From positions 4,049,265 through 4,113,264 of the forward strand of contig NC_033627.1 in the NCBI RefSeq assembly GCF_001540865.1: a stretch of DNA of 64,000 nucleotides, in the 5' to 3' direction. The position numbers and the translations under genes were made by a program. Every line of letters begins with the position of its first letter. Position 1 is the first letter of the stretch. Origin of the DNA: Ananas comosus. Its lineage: Eukaryota > Streptophyta > Magnoliopsida > Poales > Bromeliaceae. Under the pieces are notes generated by a model that had not been told where the DNA came from, ran no database searches, and worked only from the letters and a program-made list of their open reading frames with translations. Positions 34,457 through 45,789 of this stretch are shown one piece after another.

Positions 34457-35087
34457 AAATTGATCGGATAAATATCGATTTCTTGCTCTCTATCGCCTGT
34501 GTTTTCGAGATGAAAATTGATCGGATAAATATCGATTTCTTGTGGATAAACATAGAGGCCGTGGTTCTAACAGAACCATGTAATACTGTGAATTAAGAGA
34601 TTTTAATTGTTCGATAATATGATCTCTAAACAAAAAAGAATTTTGTTTAGATTACATTTTTGTATAGTAACACAAGAATGATTTGTCGGTACTGGATCAA
34701 TTTCTTAACTTTCGATTTTTATATATGATATGTATTGACTTTTGAAAACGTGAAAGTTTTTTTTTTTCTTTTTTGTGGCAGTATTTTCTAACGAAACTAA
34801 AATCACATGCATTGACCAAAGTAAATTAGAACTATAAACAGTAAAAGAGCAATAGCACACAGATATGTAACCTAGAACATGTATTATATACTTGAAGCTA
34901 TCTCCTCAAACTTCAAAAAAGATGCACACAACCAAATTAATTAATCTTTATGAAGCAGATGTGGAAACTAACTAAAAGAGTTGATGCAAAAGTACAAAAA
35001 AATGGAGAGAATAAATACTCACACAGAACCCGAAAGAATAGAATGGAGAAAACAATAATTAATTAAGATGCTTCTTCCTAATGGCCA

Positions 35088-35786
35088 TTAACGGGGCAAG
35101 ACGGAGCGGCAGAGAGGGCAGATGCGGTTGATGCGCAGCCACCGAACGATGCACTCCTCGTGGAAAAAATGGGAGCAAGGCATGCGAGTAATGGGCGACT
35201 GAGCAGGGATCTCTGCAAGGCAGATCGGGCATGTCTCCTCCTCCTCCTCCGATGCTCCTGAAGGGATCAGCCGACAGTGCTCCAACGCCTTGAGCGTCCA
35301 CGCCGAGGCAGGCTCAGGTGGCGTTGACCACAGGCGCGAGATCATCGGACGGGCAGAGAAGACGGTGATCTCCACGATCGTTGGAAGCCGCCTGCACCGC
35401 GCATAGCGACCGTCGCACAGCATCTGACAAGCGAGGCGGCCGAAATCAGCCGCGATGGCTTCCCGCGTGGACGGCGGCACTACGTGCCCCGTGCACGCAT
35501 CCAGCATGGAAGTCATGATTTCCGACGCCTCTCCGAAAGCTCTATCGTAGCAGAAATCTTCACGCCCGGGACACAGGTGCACGCATTGAAACTGCAGAAT
35601 CCGTTCGAAAGGAGGGTCTACGTAGACACTGCGTCTTACGCCGTGTTCGTCGACATCGTGTATGATGTTGCGAATGTGTAATATGATGCCGAAGGACAAA
35701 GAAGACCACGAGGGAATTGCCGGCTCTTCGAAGCGAGCAGCTGCGTTATCATCTGCAAGTACTCTGTAGGCGTAGAGCTCCGGCAT
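35088..35786 (-). CDS. RING-H2 zinc-finger protein, putative E3 ubiquitin ligase (copy B)
   Basis: A single-exon protein of 232 aa. The C-terminal RING-H2 runs CPIC...CSHFFHEEC...CPLC with ligands C186, C189, C204, H206, H209, C212, C223 and C226. The IVRWL helix between ligands 6 and 7 is that of E2-binding RING-H2 fingers, so the likely role is ubiquitin transfer to unknown substrates. The N-terminal 180 residues (MPELYAYRVLADD..., then SWSSLSFGIILHIRNIIHD) have no membrane segment and no domain that I recognise. The start is supported by the alignment of all three copies and a TATA box 173 bases upstream. The pyrimidine-rich 5' leader is absent in A and C. It is intact and the best candidate for a functional member along with copy C. 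Confidence 0.85.
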   Translation of the reverse strand: MPELYAYRVLADDNAAARFEEPAIPSWSSLSFGIILHIRNIIHDVDEHGVRRSVYVDPPFERILQFQCVHLCPGREDFCYDRAFGEASEIMTSMLDACTGHVVPPSTREAIAADFGRLACQMLCDGRYARCRRLPTIVEITVFSARPMISRLWSTPPEPASAWTLKALEHCRLIPSGASEEEEETCPICLAEIPAQSPITRMPCSHFFHEECIVRWLRINRICPLCRSVLPR

Positions 35787-35958
35787 GCTTTGCTTTTCCC
35801 TTGGTTTTGTAGAAATCCTTTAGATGTACCAACTCGGTGGGCCGCGCCTGGGAGGAGAAAGAAGAATGTGAAGGGAAGGGAGAAAGAAGAGGAGAGAAGG
35901 GAAGAGAATGACTAATTCTCTAATGAGTAACGTACGTACTACGCCACCGACCCTTATT

Positions 35959-35966
35959 TATTTATA
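35959..35966 (-). promoter_or_regulatory. TATA box of RING copy B
   Basis: TATAAATA on the minus strand. It is farther from the ATG than in A and C because of the leader insertion. Confidence 0.55.
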
Positions 35967-36047
35967 GCCAAATACTCCAAACCTAATCCTAGTGAAATTG
36001 GGATTATTTACTGGTCATTCATAATCTTATCCTACTAGAATTACTGC

Positions 36048-36631
36048 TAGGGGTGGAACTGGGCCGGGTTTGGGTCAGGTAATACTATACCAAAGCCCGG
36101 CCCAAATAAAAATATTGGGCTTTGGGTCGGGCTTTTTCTTTTTTTTTTGAAAATAAGACTCGGCCCAAGCTCAAACCCAATGCCCAATATCTATCGGGCT
36201 TTGTGGAGGCCCATTTTATATATTTATCATATAATACATAAATACTTTTATTTGTATAAAATTAAAATAAAATACCTAGTTTTAGTTTGATCACATCTAA
36301 TATCAAATATATCCTAATATAGAACTAAATATTTTGTTAATATATAATATATCTTCATATATATAATATATATTATATATGAAATACTATATTATTTATT
36401 TCTTTTAATAGATAAATAATATATATATAATTAAATATTTTATTTTGATAATTAATATATCGGGTTTTTGGGTCGGGCTCGGGCCGGGCTTGGACATGCC
36501 CAAATAGGCCCAAAATTTTTTCGGGCCTAAATTTTAAAGCCCGGCCCGAACCCAATTAATACCCAATGCCAGGCCCAAACATGGCCCATCGGGCCGGACC
36601 TTGTTTAGGCCCGGGCCTAGTTCCACCCTTA
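36048..36631. mobile_element. hAT-type MITE upstream of RING copy B
   Basis: It starts TAGGGGTGGAACTGGGCC and ends GGCCTAGTTCCACCCTTA, with the exact 8-bp duplication ATTACTGC at 36040-36047 and 36632-36639. The equivalent place in copy C has one GCAGTAAT (near 38712), an uninterrupted empty site. It carries GCCCGGCCC-type words at both ends and an AT-rich core. Confidence 0.9.
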
Positions 36632-36943
36632 ATTACTGCTAATTTTACTCGTACTCTAATTTCACGAATTCAGTCAAGCATATGATATTTTATTTTTAAT
36701 TTATTTTTTTATTTTTTTAAATTTTTTATAATACAAATTATAAAGCTGTTTTATCTACCAAAGCAAAAAATATCAGTTTTAGTCGAGACGTGCAGAACCA
36801 ACAACTTTAGATAAATCCTATTTTACTTTTTCTATCTCTAGTACTGCTAATTCTATTAACGATTCCACAAGCAGAAAAAGATAAACAGATAAAAAAAGAA
36901 AAAAAAAAAAAGAAAAAGAAAAACTCCATCGCCCTTGCGAGCA

Positions 36944-36979
36944 ATGGTATGGAGCATCAAACACCCTAAGAAGAGCAAG
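36944..36979 (+). pseudogene. GRWD1-like first-exon fragment
   Basis: ATG at 36944 reads MVWSIKHPKKSK followed by a GT donor. The sequence before (CCATCGCCCTTGCGAGCA) and after matches the fragment at 8342-8392 on the minus strand, including the start of the intron. No further exon follows. It is a 5' fragment with its own ATG retained. Confidence 0.45.
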
Positions 36980-37105
36980 GTGCATTCGCCTTCTCCTCTA
37001 CTTCTTCTCGAATTTATTGATTCACATCGACTTTTTCTGAGATTTTATTAAAATTAATAAATAATTTTTTATATATATTTGGGTAAAACTTGGCCAATTT
37101 ATTTA

Positions 37106-37978
37106 TCTATACCTATACATTATTTCTCCTAAATACCTATACATTATTTCTCCTAATTTTTTGCCACGTGGCGAATTCTCCTTCACTTTTTCTCTTCTCT
37201 CATCTAACTTTTTCATCCAATGTTTCATCTTCCTAAACTCCCACCTCTCAATTAATGTGTTTACATAATATCATTTCTATCCAATACTTCATCTTTTTAA
37301 CCCCCCACCCAATGCTTCATCTTCCTAACCCCTATCTCTCAATTAATATGTTTACATGGTTTCATCTCCATTTCTCCATTTTTTTTTCATATTGTTTTTT
37401 TTTCTCCCCCCCCCCCATCTCTCAATTAATATGTTTACATGATTTCATTTCCATTTCTTCGTATCTTTTTTTTCATATTGTTTTTTTTCTTTTTTTCTTA
37501 GCGTACAAAAAGGGCTCATGTTTTATAACTTTTTTAAATTTTTTGTTGTGTGTGGATTGAAATTAGGGTTTCGAGGATTGCGACAGAGCGCTGCAGAAGA
37601 AAACGGTGATGGATTTGGAGTCAGTGAGAAAGAAGAAGCAGAGGATGTGGATACGGGATTGATATGGTCGTGACTAAAGAGGAGCTCGACACTAGCGGCG
37701 AAGGCGATATAATGATCGAAATTTGCCTCTTCCACGTCGATAGTGCAATAAAGATGTGTGTGGGGTAAAAAAAATTTATTCCTTATTTTATTATTATTAC
37801 GTGTGATTTATTTACCAAAATTATAAATTTTATTATAACTATATCTATATCTATTTTATATTTTATATTTGCGTTTATTTAAGTCCCATATCAAATCAAA
37901 AAATTTAAAATTTTTATTTTATTTATATTTTATATTTTATAGTATAATTCCGCCGCAATGCGTGGGTAACTTCACTAG
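37106..37978 (+). mobile_element. Helitron (G-box family)
   Basis: It starts A|TCTATACCTATACATTATTT, has GCCACGTGGC at 37163-37172 and ends CCGCAATGCGTGGGTAACTT then CACTAG|T. The 873-bp element holds an exon-like insert at about 37560-37740. The 3' end sits directly at the left edge of RING copy C. Confidence 0.7.
37560..37740 (+). pseudogene. Unidentified exon-like insert in a Helitron
   Basis: After an AG acceptor-like site the frame reads FRGLRQSAAEENGDGFGV, SEKEEAEDVDTGLIWS and then a stop. The composition is coding-like (acidic) and unlike the surrounding Helitron. I do not recognise the source gene. Confidence 0.3.
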
Positions 37979-38799
37979 TAACCTTGATTTCTGATGGTAA
38001 CTAATTGGTCTCCCTCTTCTGCCTTCGTACGGCCCCCGGCCCCCGGAAATTAATTAGCCGAGGATCGGCGCTAATTAATTTTTTTAAATACGGGCACCCC
38101 TTAGACATCCGTACATGCATGTGTACATGCATTAGCCGGTCAACAAGTCAACCTAATCCAATCCTAATTAAACTCCAAGTTTAATGTCCAACTTAAATTG
38201 GAATCATTGAAGCGAATTTTTTTGAGATCCTATCACATCGCATATGGACCAAACAAATAGAAAAAGAAAAACATATCTTTAGCATATATTTGTCTGATAT
38301 TTTTGTTTTTCGTGTATGAATTTTAGTTACCATTTTTTCTATGCTAGTGTTGAGGCTGTAATTTTTTTAAATTTAGTAATATATTTCTGATCAATAGGTA
38401 AATTTTGAGGCCAATCCCAACTTTTGAAGGAAAAAAAAAATCTAGAGAGATTGGTACTATCTTGAGACGAAGGATTATACAGATTGGTGTAATCTTAGAG
38501 ATAGAAAAGATAAAATAGGATTTATCTAAAGTCGCTAGTTCTGTATGTCTCGGCTAAAACTGCCAAGTTTAGTATGATTTTTTCTGCTTTGATAGGTAAA
38601 ACAGTTATATAATTTGTCTTATAAACTGCATCTTAAAAAAATAAGAAAAAATTAAAAAAGAGATATCATATGCTTGATTGAATTCGTGAAATTAGAGTAC
38701 GAGTAGAATTCGCAGTAATTCTAGTAGGATAGGATTATGAACGACGAGTAAATAATCCAAGTTCACTAGGATTTGGTCTGGAGTATTAATTAATTTTGC

Positions 38800-38807
38800 T
38801 ATAAATA
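38800..38807 (+). promoter_or_regulatory. TATA box of RING copy C
   Basis: TATAAATA, 77 bases before the ATG, in the same context as in copy A. Confidence 0.6.
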
Positions 38808-38876
38808 GATAAAGGTTGGTGGCCATGCACCGAGTTGATGTATCTAAAGTAATTTCTACAAAACCAAGGGAAAAGC

Positions 38877-39572
38877 ATGCCGGAGCGCTACGCCTACAAA
38901 GTACGTGCAGATGATCAGGCAGCTGCTCGCCTCGAAGAGCCGGCAATTCCCTCGTGGTCTTCTTTGTCCTTCGGCATCATGTTACACATTCGCAACATCA
39001 TACACGATGTCGACGAACACGGCGTAAGACGCAGCGTCTACGTAGACCCTCCTTTCGAACGGATTCTGCGGTTCCAGTGCGCGCACCTGTGTCCCGAGCG
39101 TGAAGATTTCCGCTACGACAGGGCTTTCGGAGAGGCGTCGGAAATCATGACTTCCATACTGGATACGTGCACGGGGCACGTAGTGCCGTCGTCCACGCGG
39201 GAAGCCATCGCGGCTGATTTCGGCCGCCTCGCTTGCCAGATGCTGTGCGACGGTCGCTATGCGCGGTGCAGACAGCTTCCGACGATCGTGGCGATCGGCG
39301 TCTTCTCCGCCCGCCCGATGATCTCGCGCCTGCTGTCGAGGCCACCTGAGCCCGCCTCCGCGTCGACGGTCCAGGCATTGGAGCGCTGTCGGCTGATCCC
39401 TTCAGGAGCATCGGAGGAGGAGGAGACGTGCCCGATCTGCCTTGCAGAGATCCCTGCTCAGTCGGCCATTACTCGCTTACCTTGCTGCCATTTTTTCCAT
39501 GACGAGTGCATCGTGCGGTGGCTGCGCATCAACCGCACCTGCCCTTTCTGCCGTTTAATCTTGCCCCGTTAA
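38877..39572 (+). CDS. RING-H2 zinc-finger protein, putative E3 ubiquitin ligase (copy C)
   Basis: A single-exon protein of 231 aa. The RING-H2 has ligands C185, C188, C203, H205, H208, C211, C222 and C225 (CPIC...CCHFFHDEC...CPFC), all present. The N-terminal region is shared with copies A and B (SYVDPPFERIL-like block at about 53-64) and is of unknown function. An acidic EEEE stretch directly precedes the finger. No signal peptide or membrane helix is seen, so a soluble E3 is likely. Its promoter is free of the insertions found in A and B. Substitutions relative to B are scattered and the frame is intact, so it may be functional; expression is unknown. Confidence 0.85.
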   Translation: MPERYAYKVRADDQAAARLEEPAIPSWSSLSFGIMLHIRNIIHDVDEHGVRRSVYVDPPFERILRFQCAHLCPEREDFRYDRAFGEASEIMTSILDTCTGHVVPSSTREAIAADFGRLACQMLCDGRYARCRQLPTIVAIGVFSARPMISRLLSRPPEPASASTVQALERCRLIPSGASEEEETCPICLAEIPAQSAITRLPCCHFFHDECIVRWLRINRTCPFCRLILPR

Positions 39573-40395
39573 TGGCCATTAGGATTAGGAAGAAACATCT
39601 TAATTAATTACTGTTTTCGATCTCCATTCTTTCGGGTTCTGAGTGAGTATTTATGTTCTCTCTATGTTTTGTACTCTTTTAATTAGTTTCCACATCTGAT
39701 CCATACAGATTAATTTGGTTGCATCTTTTTTGAAGTTTGAGGAGATAGCTTCACGTATATAATACATGTTATAGGTTACATATCTGTGGATCTCTTTTAT
39801 TTTTATAAGTTCAAATTAACTTCGGCCCATGCATATGTCTTAAGTTTGGAAACTTAAATCTAGAAAAATTTTCACTTTCTATTAAAAGTAATGTAACTTT
39901 AGTTTTGTTAGAAAATGCAGGCACAAAAGAGAAAAAAACACACAGGAAGATACTTTCAAGTTTTAAAATTTTTCGAAAATTCTTTATGTTAATTTGTGTT
40001 ACTATACAAAAATTCTCGTGTTAAGCAAAATTCTTTATTATTAGAGATTTTATCATCGAACAATTAAGATATCTTGATTTATAATATAATATGTTTCGAT
40101 CATCGTTCTGAAGTTCTGTTATAATAGCGGTCTCTATATTTTATCCATATGGAATTGATATTTACCCAATCAATTTTCATCTTAAAATTTTGTTATAGTT
40201 GCAGTCTCTATGTTTATCCACATTGCCAAAGAGAAGTTGGAGAGAGTTTGATGTTATATGCATATACATGAACCAAATTAATTAAGGTGTTAATTAAGGT
40301 ACTTTCCGTCCGTATGGTGCCGTAAGTCTCTTTGAATTTTTTTAAATCACATGAATACGTATGTATATACCTCTCTCTATTATCTCTTTCTAATA

Positions 40396-40945
40396 TCTAT
40401 CTATTAATCTATATGAATTATCAATGATTTTGCCACGTGGTAAGTTTCGTCCACCCTCACTAACCTTTTTTTTGAATTAATCTTTACTTAGGGCTTTTCC
40501 CCTCCCCTCCTCTCTATTCAATGACATATAATCAATGTGCTTTTAATTTATACGATACTGAATTTTTCCTCTTTTTCAAATAATTCCTAACATGCAATTA
40601 GTTTTGATTTCATAATTGATGTGGCAGTTTTGACCATTTCATATTCAAAAGGGTGCAAAATCTTGCAAACTTCTATGAGATTTTTATCGCCATCGTCATC
40701 ATGATCGCAACATTATCATCTCCATCTTCATACGACCTTTGTAGATTTTTTTCTTTAAATGATGATTCTCGGCGGTTATCAATCTTCAATGGTTATATTG
40801 GCTAGTTCAATTTATACATTTACCTACCCAAAAAATAAAACACACTTGAATTTTTATTTTCCAAACTCCTTTCTTCATCCTCTTCAATATTTTTTATTTT
40901 TTCTTCTATTATTTATTCGCCGCATCGCGTGGGTTACTACACTAG
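40396..40945 (+). mobile_element. Helitron (G-box family)
   Basis: It starts A|TCTATCTATTAATCTATATG, has GCCACGTGG at 40432-40440, and ends CGCCGCATCGCGTGGGTTAC then CACTAG|T. It is 550 bp with no coding frame that I trust. Confidence 0.6.
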
Positions 40946-41124
40946 TATATCTATGTATAGAAATCTATTTAGCAAAATTTTATCTAACTAAATTTTCTTC
41001 TCAAATAAAATTTTATAACTAAATATTTATACTTATGCAATTAGATCAAATCTAATTAAAATCTTATCTTACAAGATATTGTGAATATTTAATTATTCTA
41101 TAATCCAATTAGAGATAAGCATTA

Positions 41125-41137
41125 ATCTCTCCAATAT

Positions 41138-41184
<47 letters not shown>

Positions 41185-41760
41185 GTATATTCAAATTTGG
41201 GTCTGTCGACAGACCCATTTTTCGGCGAAAAAATTAGCGCCCATTTTCCTCTTTCCACGAAAAATTTTAAATATAAAAATAAAAATAGAAATAGAAACAA
41301 CAATAAATACGTAAGTTCTCTATAACAGATTACTGATGTGAAAATTCTAAAATATAAATTTTTCTATTTAATTTTAAAAGTAAGTTTTCTATAACAAATT
41401 ACGGGTGTAAAAATCCTATAAAAGATATTTTTCTATTTTAGATATTATCTATTTAATTTCAAAATATATTTTCTTTTTAAGATAACGGATTTTATTTTTC
41501 TATTTAATTTCAAAAATTTATTTCCTAACAGATTTTATTTTTCTATTTAATTTCAAAAGTAATTTTTGCATTAGAGATTATTGTTAATTATTTATCATTT
41601 AAAGCATATCTTTCTTAATAGCGTGATTTATTATTTTAAATTTTTTAGATACATATTTGGCAATCATATAAAATATGGCCTAAAATTAAAAAATAATTTA
41701 AAAAAATTATAAATTTTTCTAATAATTATTATGTGCATTTGCGACGTATATTTTTACTAG
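41125..41760 (+). mobile_element. Helitron-like element with GTCGAC palindrome
   Basis: GGGTCTGTCGACAGACCC lies at 41199-41216, close to the 5' end after a TA repeat. The 3' end is ATGTGCATTTGCGACGTATA, then CTAG at 41757-41760 followed by T. The 5' boundary is uncertain because of the microsatellite. Confidence 0.45.
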
Positions 41761-41794
41761 TATACTATATATATTATATTATATAATATTTAAA

Positions 41795-41802
<8 letters not shown>

Positions 41803-41842
<40 letters not shown>
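41803..41842. repeat. (AT)n microsatellite
   Basis: About 40 bases of AT alternation between two Helitrons. A shorter tract lies at 41146-41178. Confidence 0.9.
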
Positions 41843-41850
<8 letters not shown>

Positions 41851-41852
41851 AA

Positions 41853-42789
41853 TCTATATCTATACTATTTATAAAAGCGTGAGTTTGAATTTTTCCTCTT
41901 TCCCAAGATACCGGTCCCTTTAATATAATTCCAATCATATACTAATAATATCATTCATTCAAAACTTTAATAATAAATCACAGTCGTACAATTTTATTTA
42001 TTTTTAAATTATCATAAAATATATTAATTCTTAGTCATAGATCTAATCAATGACTGGAAAGAATTAAGTATCTGTCACTTTTTTTACCTAAATTGCCCTC
42101 AAATAGTACGTATCAAATTTTACTTTTTATATGCATGTCATATCTTCTAATAACCGCCGCCCACATAATATCATATTTTATAACAAATAATATTCGCATT
42201 TCTAAATATTTTATTTCTCACACAAAATATCCGCCACCTATATAATATCCAATCACATAATACCTTCCGCATATATAATATTTAATCATATTTTTTAAAA
42301 GATGAATATACAAAAATTATCTCAATTTTACCTATTAATATTTGAAATATGAGATATTTTTTCAATAAAATATAACATATAAATTTACAATTTTAAATTT
42401 TAAAGTTGTAGATAAATATAACTCACAATTGATATAAACAGTATTTCAAATTGAAAATAATTAATTAATTTGAAAATATATCAATTTTGAAAAATAGATG
42501 GGATGATAAATAAATTAATGTCTTTAATAATTATTTATATTGAAATTAAGGATTCAAAATTAATTTCAAAATTTAAGTTTTATTCATAAATTTAAATCTG
42601 AATTTATTAATTTAAAATTTAGAATTACTTCAAATTTTTAAAATTTGGATACACATTAAAAAAAATTAATGTTAGAAAAAAACTAACTGATAAATAAATT
42701 TATACCACCAATAATTACTTAAATTTAAAATACTAATATAAATTTAATTTAATTAAATGTTACGTGCATTGCACGTACACTATAACTAG
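41853..42789 (+). mobile_element. Non-autonomous Helitron, complete
   Basis: A|TCTATATCTATACTATTTA at the start and a perfect 8-bp-arm hairpin TACGTGCATTGCACGTA (42761-42777), then CTAG|T at 42786-42789. It is 937 bp and AT-rich with no replicase. It contains Helitron-typical TATAAAAGCGTGAGT near the start. Confidence 0.75.
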
Positions 42790-43230
42790 TATATATATAA
42801 AAGCACGTATTTTAAATTTCGGTCTGTCGACAGACCCATTTTTTGGCGGAAAAAAAAAATTGATTCCTCTTTCCTTACGTAAAATAAATAAAGTAATGAA
42901 ACAAACTTTTAATTTCTCTTTATCTCTAAAATAGAAATAAATTCATACTTATCTAAATTTTTGCCAGAATATCAATCTGTTAAAAAATAGTATTTCTATC
43001 TATCTATTTTATAATAAAATTTAAATTTGTGTTTAAATCGTGAATTAAATTTAATTTTTAATTTTTGATTTCAAATCTATCCATCTATTTTATACTAAAA
43101 TTTAAATTTGATATCGTAGATATTTTCTAATAAAATATAATATATAAATTTACAAATATTTTATTCTAAATTTTTTTAAAAAAATATGATTTACAAATTT
43201 TTATTAATTTAAAATAAATTAAAATAATTG
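42790..43230 (+). mobile_element. 5' part of a GTCGAC-palindrome Helitron, 3' end not found
   Basis: It begins directly after the CTAG of the preceding Helitron with TATATATAAAAGCACG. It has GGTCTGTCGACAGACC at 42821-42836 and TTTGGCGG, TTACGTAAAATAAATAA as at 14395-14480. The 3' end is lost before the N at 43231 and the following TA repeat. Confidence 0.4.
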
Positions 43231-43231
43231 N

Positions 43232-43260
<29 letters not shown>

Positions 43261-43263
<3 letters not shown>

Positions 43264-44433
43264 AGATATGGTCGAAACTCGAGTTACTTGAAACAGCCTA
43301 ATTGTCTTCGGCCCAACTTGCATCAAATCAATTATGGTAAAAAAAAGTGAAAAAATAATAAAATAATATAATGGATAATGCCAATTATATTTGAATATAT
43401 TTACTTATGGTACTAATTATTTTTTATTTAGTTTGCATATTTAAATATGATAAAAATTGATTCTTTAAGTTTTAGTATTTTCTTCATTTTAGTTTATACA
43501 TTTAAAATGTGATGAAAATTGATTATTTAAATATTAATATTTTTACTTTATAATTTTATTATTGTATTGTTATAATTTATGTATAAAAAAACAATTTAGC
43601 AGTTTTAGATTAATTTTTAATTATATAAAAATATACTTATATTATACTTTATTATTTATATATAAAATAAGTTTTATGTTATTCGCTTCTAGCCAAACAA
43701 ATAGCAAAGCTGAATAAACTTTACTTCTATAATTATGAAACAATCAACGAGGGAAAAATAATTTTCACCTGTACTCCGCTTCAACCTGAAGTTCACTTCA
43801 ATGCAAAGTTCAATTTCTATAAAAGTCTAAAGTTTGTTATAAGATGTTTGAAAGCTAAAGTTCCTTATAAGATGTTTGTAGGTTTCTTGATCTAAAGGAC
43901 AGAATAGAGGGATATATAATGTGAACTTGAATTAAATAAGAAAAAAATAATTCTATAAAAAAAAATTAGTAGCTCTACAACGTGAATTTAAATGAAATAG
44001 GAGGAAATTATTTCTCCAAAAACATAACAAGTCAATGACGTAGGATTGAATTAAATGAGAGAAAATCAATTATACTAGGAGTCTGACATACCATGTTAAA
44101 TTATGTGAATCAATTATACTAGTAAAGAACGATATTTTTATAATTTTATATTTCTACAGTTTATTTGATTTTTATCTGTTAATTTTTATCCGCTAATTTT
44201 TACTACTAATAATCTTTAAAAACTATTGGCTTTACACCTTATATGTTCCTATTTGTTTTCACTGTTAAAATCTAGTAATAAAGTTTGTTTAACCGTGAAG
44301 AGAATTGAACCAAATAAGTTAGTGCACGATAAAATAAAGGTTTTGAGAGAAAAAGAGAGAGCTCCAGATAATAAAGGGGCAGAGCATATAAAGAAAGAAA
44401 AAACTAATTATTTGGAGGAACATGATTTGTTTC
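43261..44433. other. AT-rich gene-free region
   Basis: Nothing is identified. N at 43231 and (AT)n at 43232-43260 precede it. An 81-codon frame at 44226-44471 has no recognisable domain and overlaps a SINE. Confidence 0.5.
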
Positions 44434-44554
44434 TTGCACAAGCGGTAAAATGCTTTATGATTAGCAACTGAGGTTTCGAGTTCTAAATTTTTTTACTTTT
44501 TAAAAAAATGAACGAAGTGGATGGCACATACTACCCTTCTCAAAAAAAAAAAAA
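44434..44554 (+). mobile_element. Degraded SINE
   Basis: CACAAGCGGTAAAATGC at the start, GGTTTCGAGTTCTA in B-box position, ATGAACGAAGTGGATGGC near the end and a final run of 13 A. The order matches the better copy at 59908-60057. Confidence 0.4.
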
Positions 44555-44705
44555 ATGGAAAGACACATTTGCAACAATAATATTTTCATTCCTTGTCTTA
44601 ACTATTAAAATTAATCAAAACTAATTGATCTTAACTATTAAAATTAATCAGAACTAATTAATGGATCTAAACTAAATAAAAAATATAACTAATATAAGTA
44701 GAAAG

Positions 44706-45141
44706 AAGGGAAAACTTCAAAAAAAAACTCCTGTGGTTTCACACTTTTTCATTTTAGTATCTTGTGGTTTAAAGTGTATCAAGTTAGTACCCTGTGGTTT
44801 CTCACTTTATCACTTTAGTACCCTGTGGTTTAAAGTGTATCAAGTTAGTACCCTGTAGTTTTGCACTTTATCACTTTAGTACCCTGTGCTTTCACACTTT
44901 ATCACTTTAGTACCCTATAGTTTAAAAAACCACAGGGTACTAACTTGATACAAAATTAAAACCACATGGTACTAAAGTGATAAAGTGCAAAACCACAGGG
45001 TACTAACTTGATACATTTTAAACCACAGGATACTAAAGTTATAAAGTGAGAAACCACAGGATACTAACTTGATACATTTTAAACCACATGGTACTAAAGT
45101 GAAAAAAATTGAAACCACAAGAGGGTTCTAGAAGTTTTTCC
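44706..45141. mobile_element. Fold-back element made of short repeats
   Basis: The left half repeats TACCCTGTGGTTT alternating with CACTTTATCACTTTAG and AAAGTGTATCAAGTTAG. The right half has the reverse complements (AAACCACAGGGTA, CTAAAGTGATAAAGTG). The ends AACTTC...CTCCTGTGGTTTC and GAAACCACAAGAG...GAAGTT are inverted. The whole can form one long hairpin of about 435 bp. Confidence 0.7.
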
Positions 45142-45310
45142 TAAAAAGAATATATTTGAACATACTTATATTACTTCGACAGAGTATTCAGATTCGGTTA
45201 GAGTACGAAACTTCTAATCAAACAAATGTGATAATTTTGGTTTCGAATACATGTCGGATCGAATCTGATTGGGCCATTTCAATCCTAATCGAACAGATAG
45301 CTGTATGAAC

Positions 45311-45739
45311 CATAGTTGGTTAATTCACGAATAATTTACGAATTATTCATGAATTTTTGAACAAGCGAGTAAAATAGCTTTATCTGTATTTTTTTCAAAA
45401 AATTTGAGAAAAAAAAGTGATTTTTTGGATAAAAATAATTATTCACTAATTATTCGCAATTCGCCCCAAAAAAAAACGCGTGGCCGAGTCGCAAAAGGTT
45501 TTTGCCCTAGCTTCTCACCCCTGCGGCCCTGCCACCGACCCCAGCCCCTATCCCTTCCCTTCCGGCGACTCGCCGAACGCCATCGGAAGCCCCCGCGGGG
45601 CCACATCGAAGATCGGGTTCTTCACTCTTCAGAAATCGAAACCCTCCTCGTCGCCTCTTCCTCTTCCGCTTCCGCTTCCGCTCTCCAACGATGGATCAGT
45701 AATCAGGTGGTTCTTTACAAACCAGGTACGAATCGGGTG

Positions 45740-45789
<50 letters not shown>

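Larger units (their letters stand above)
34440..36842 (-). repeat. RING locus copy B (inverted duplicated segment)
   Basis: On the minus strand it matches copy C from its promoter (about 38480) to about 700 bp past the gene (40230). It faces copy A tail to tail. Differences from C are a hAT MITE upstream and a roughly 100-bp pyrimidine-rich insertion in the leader (35842-35940). Confidence 0.8.
37985..40230 (+). repeat. RING locus copy C (duplicated segment)
   Basis: The most complete copy: upstream DNA matches copy A and downstream DNA matches copy B, without internal transposons. Confidence 0.8.
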
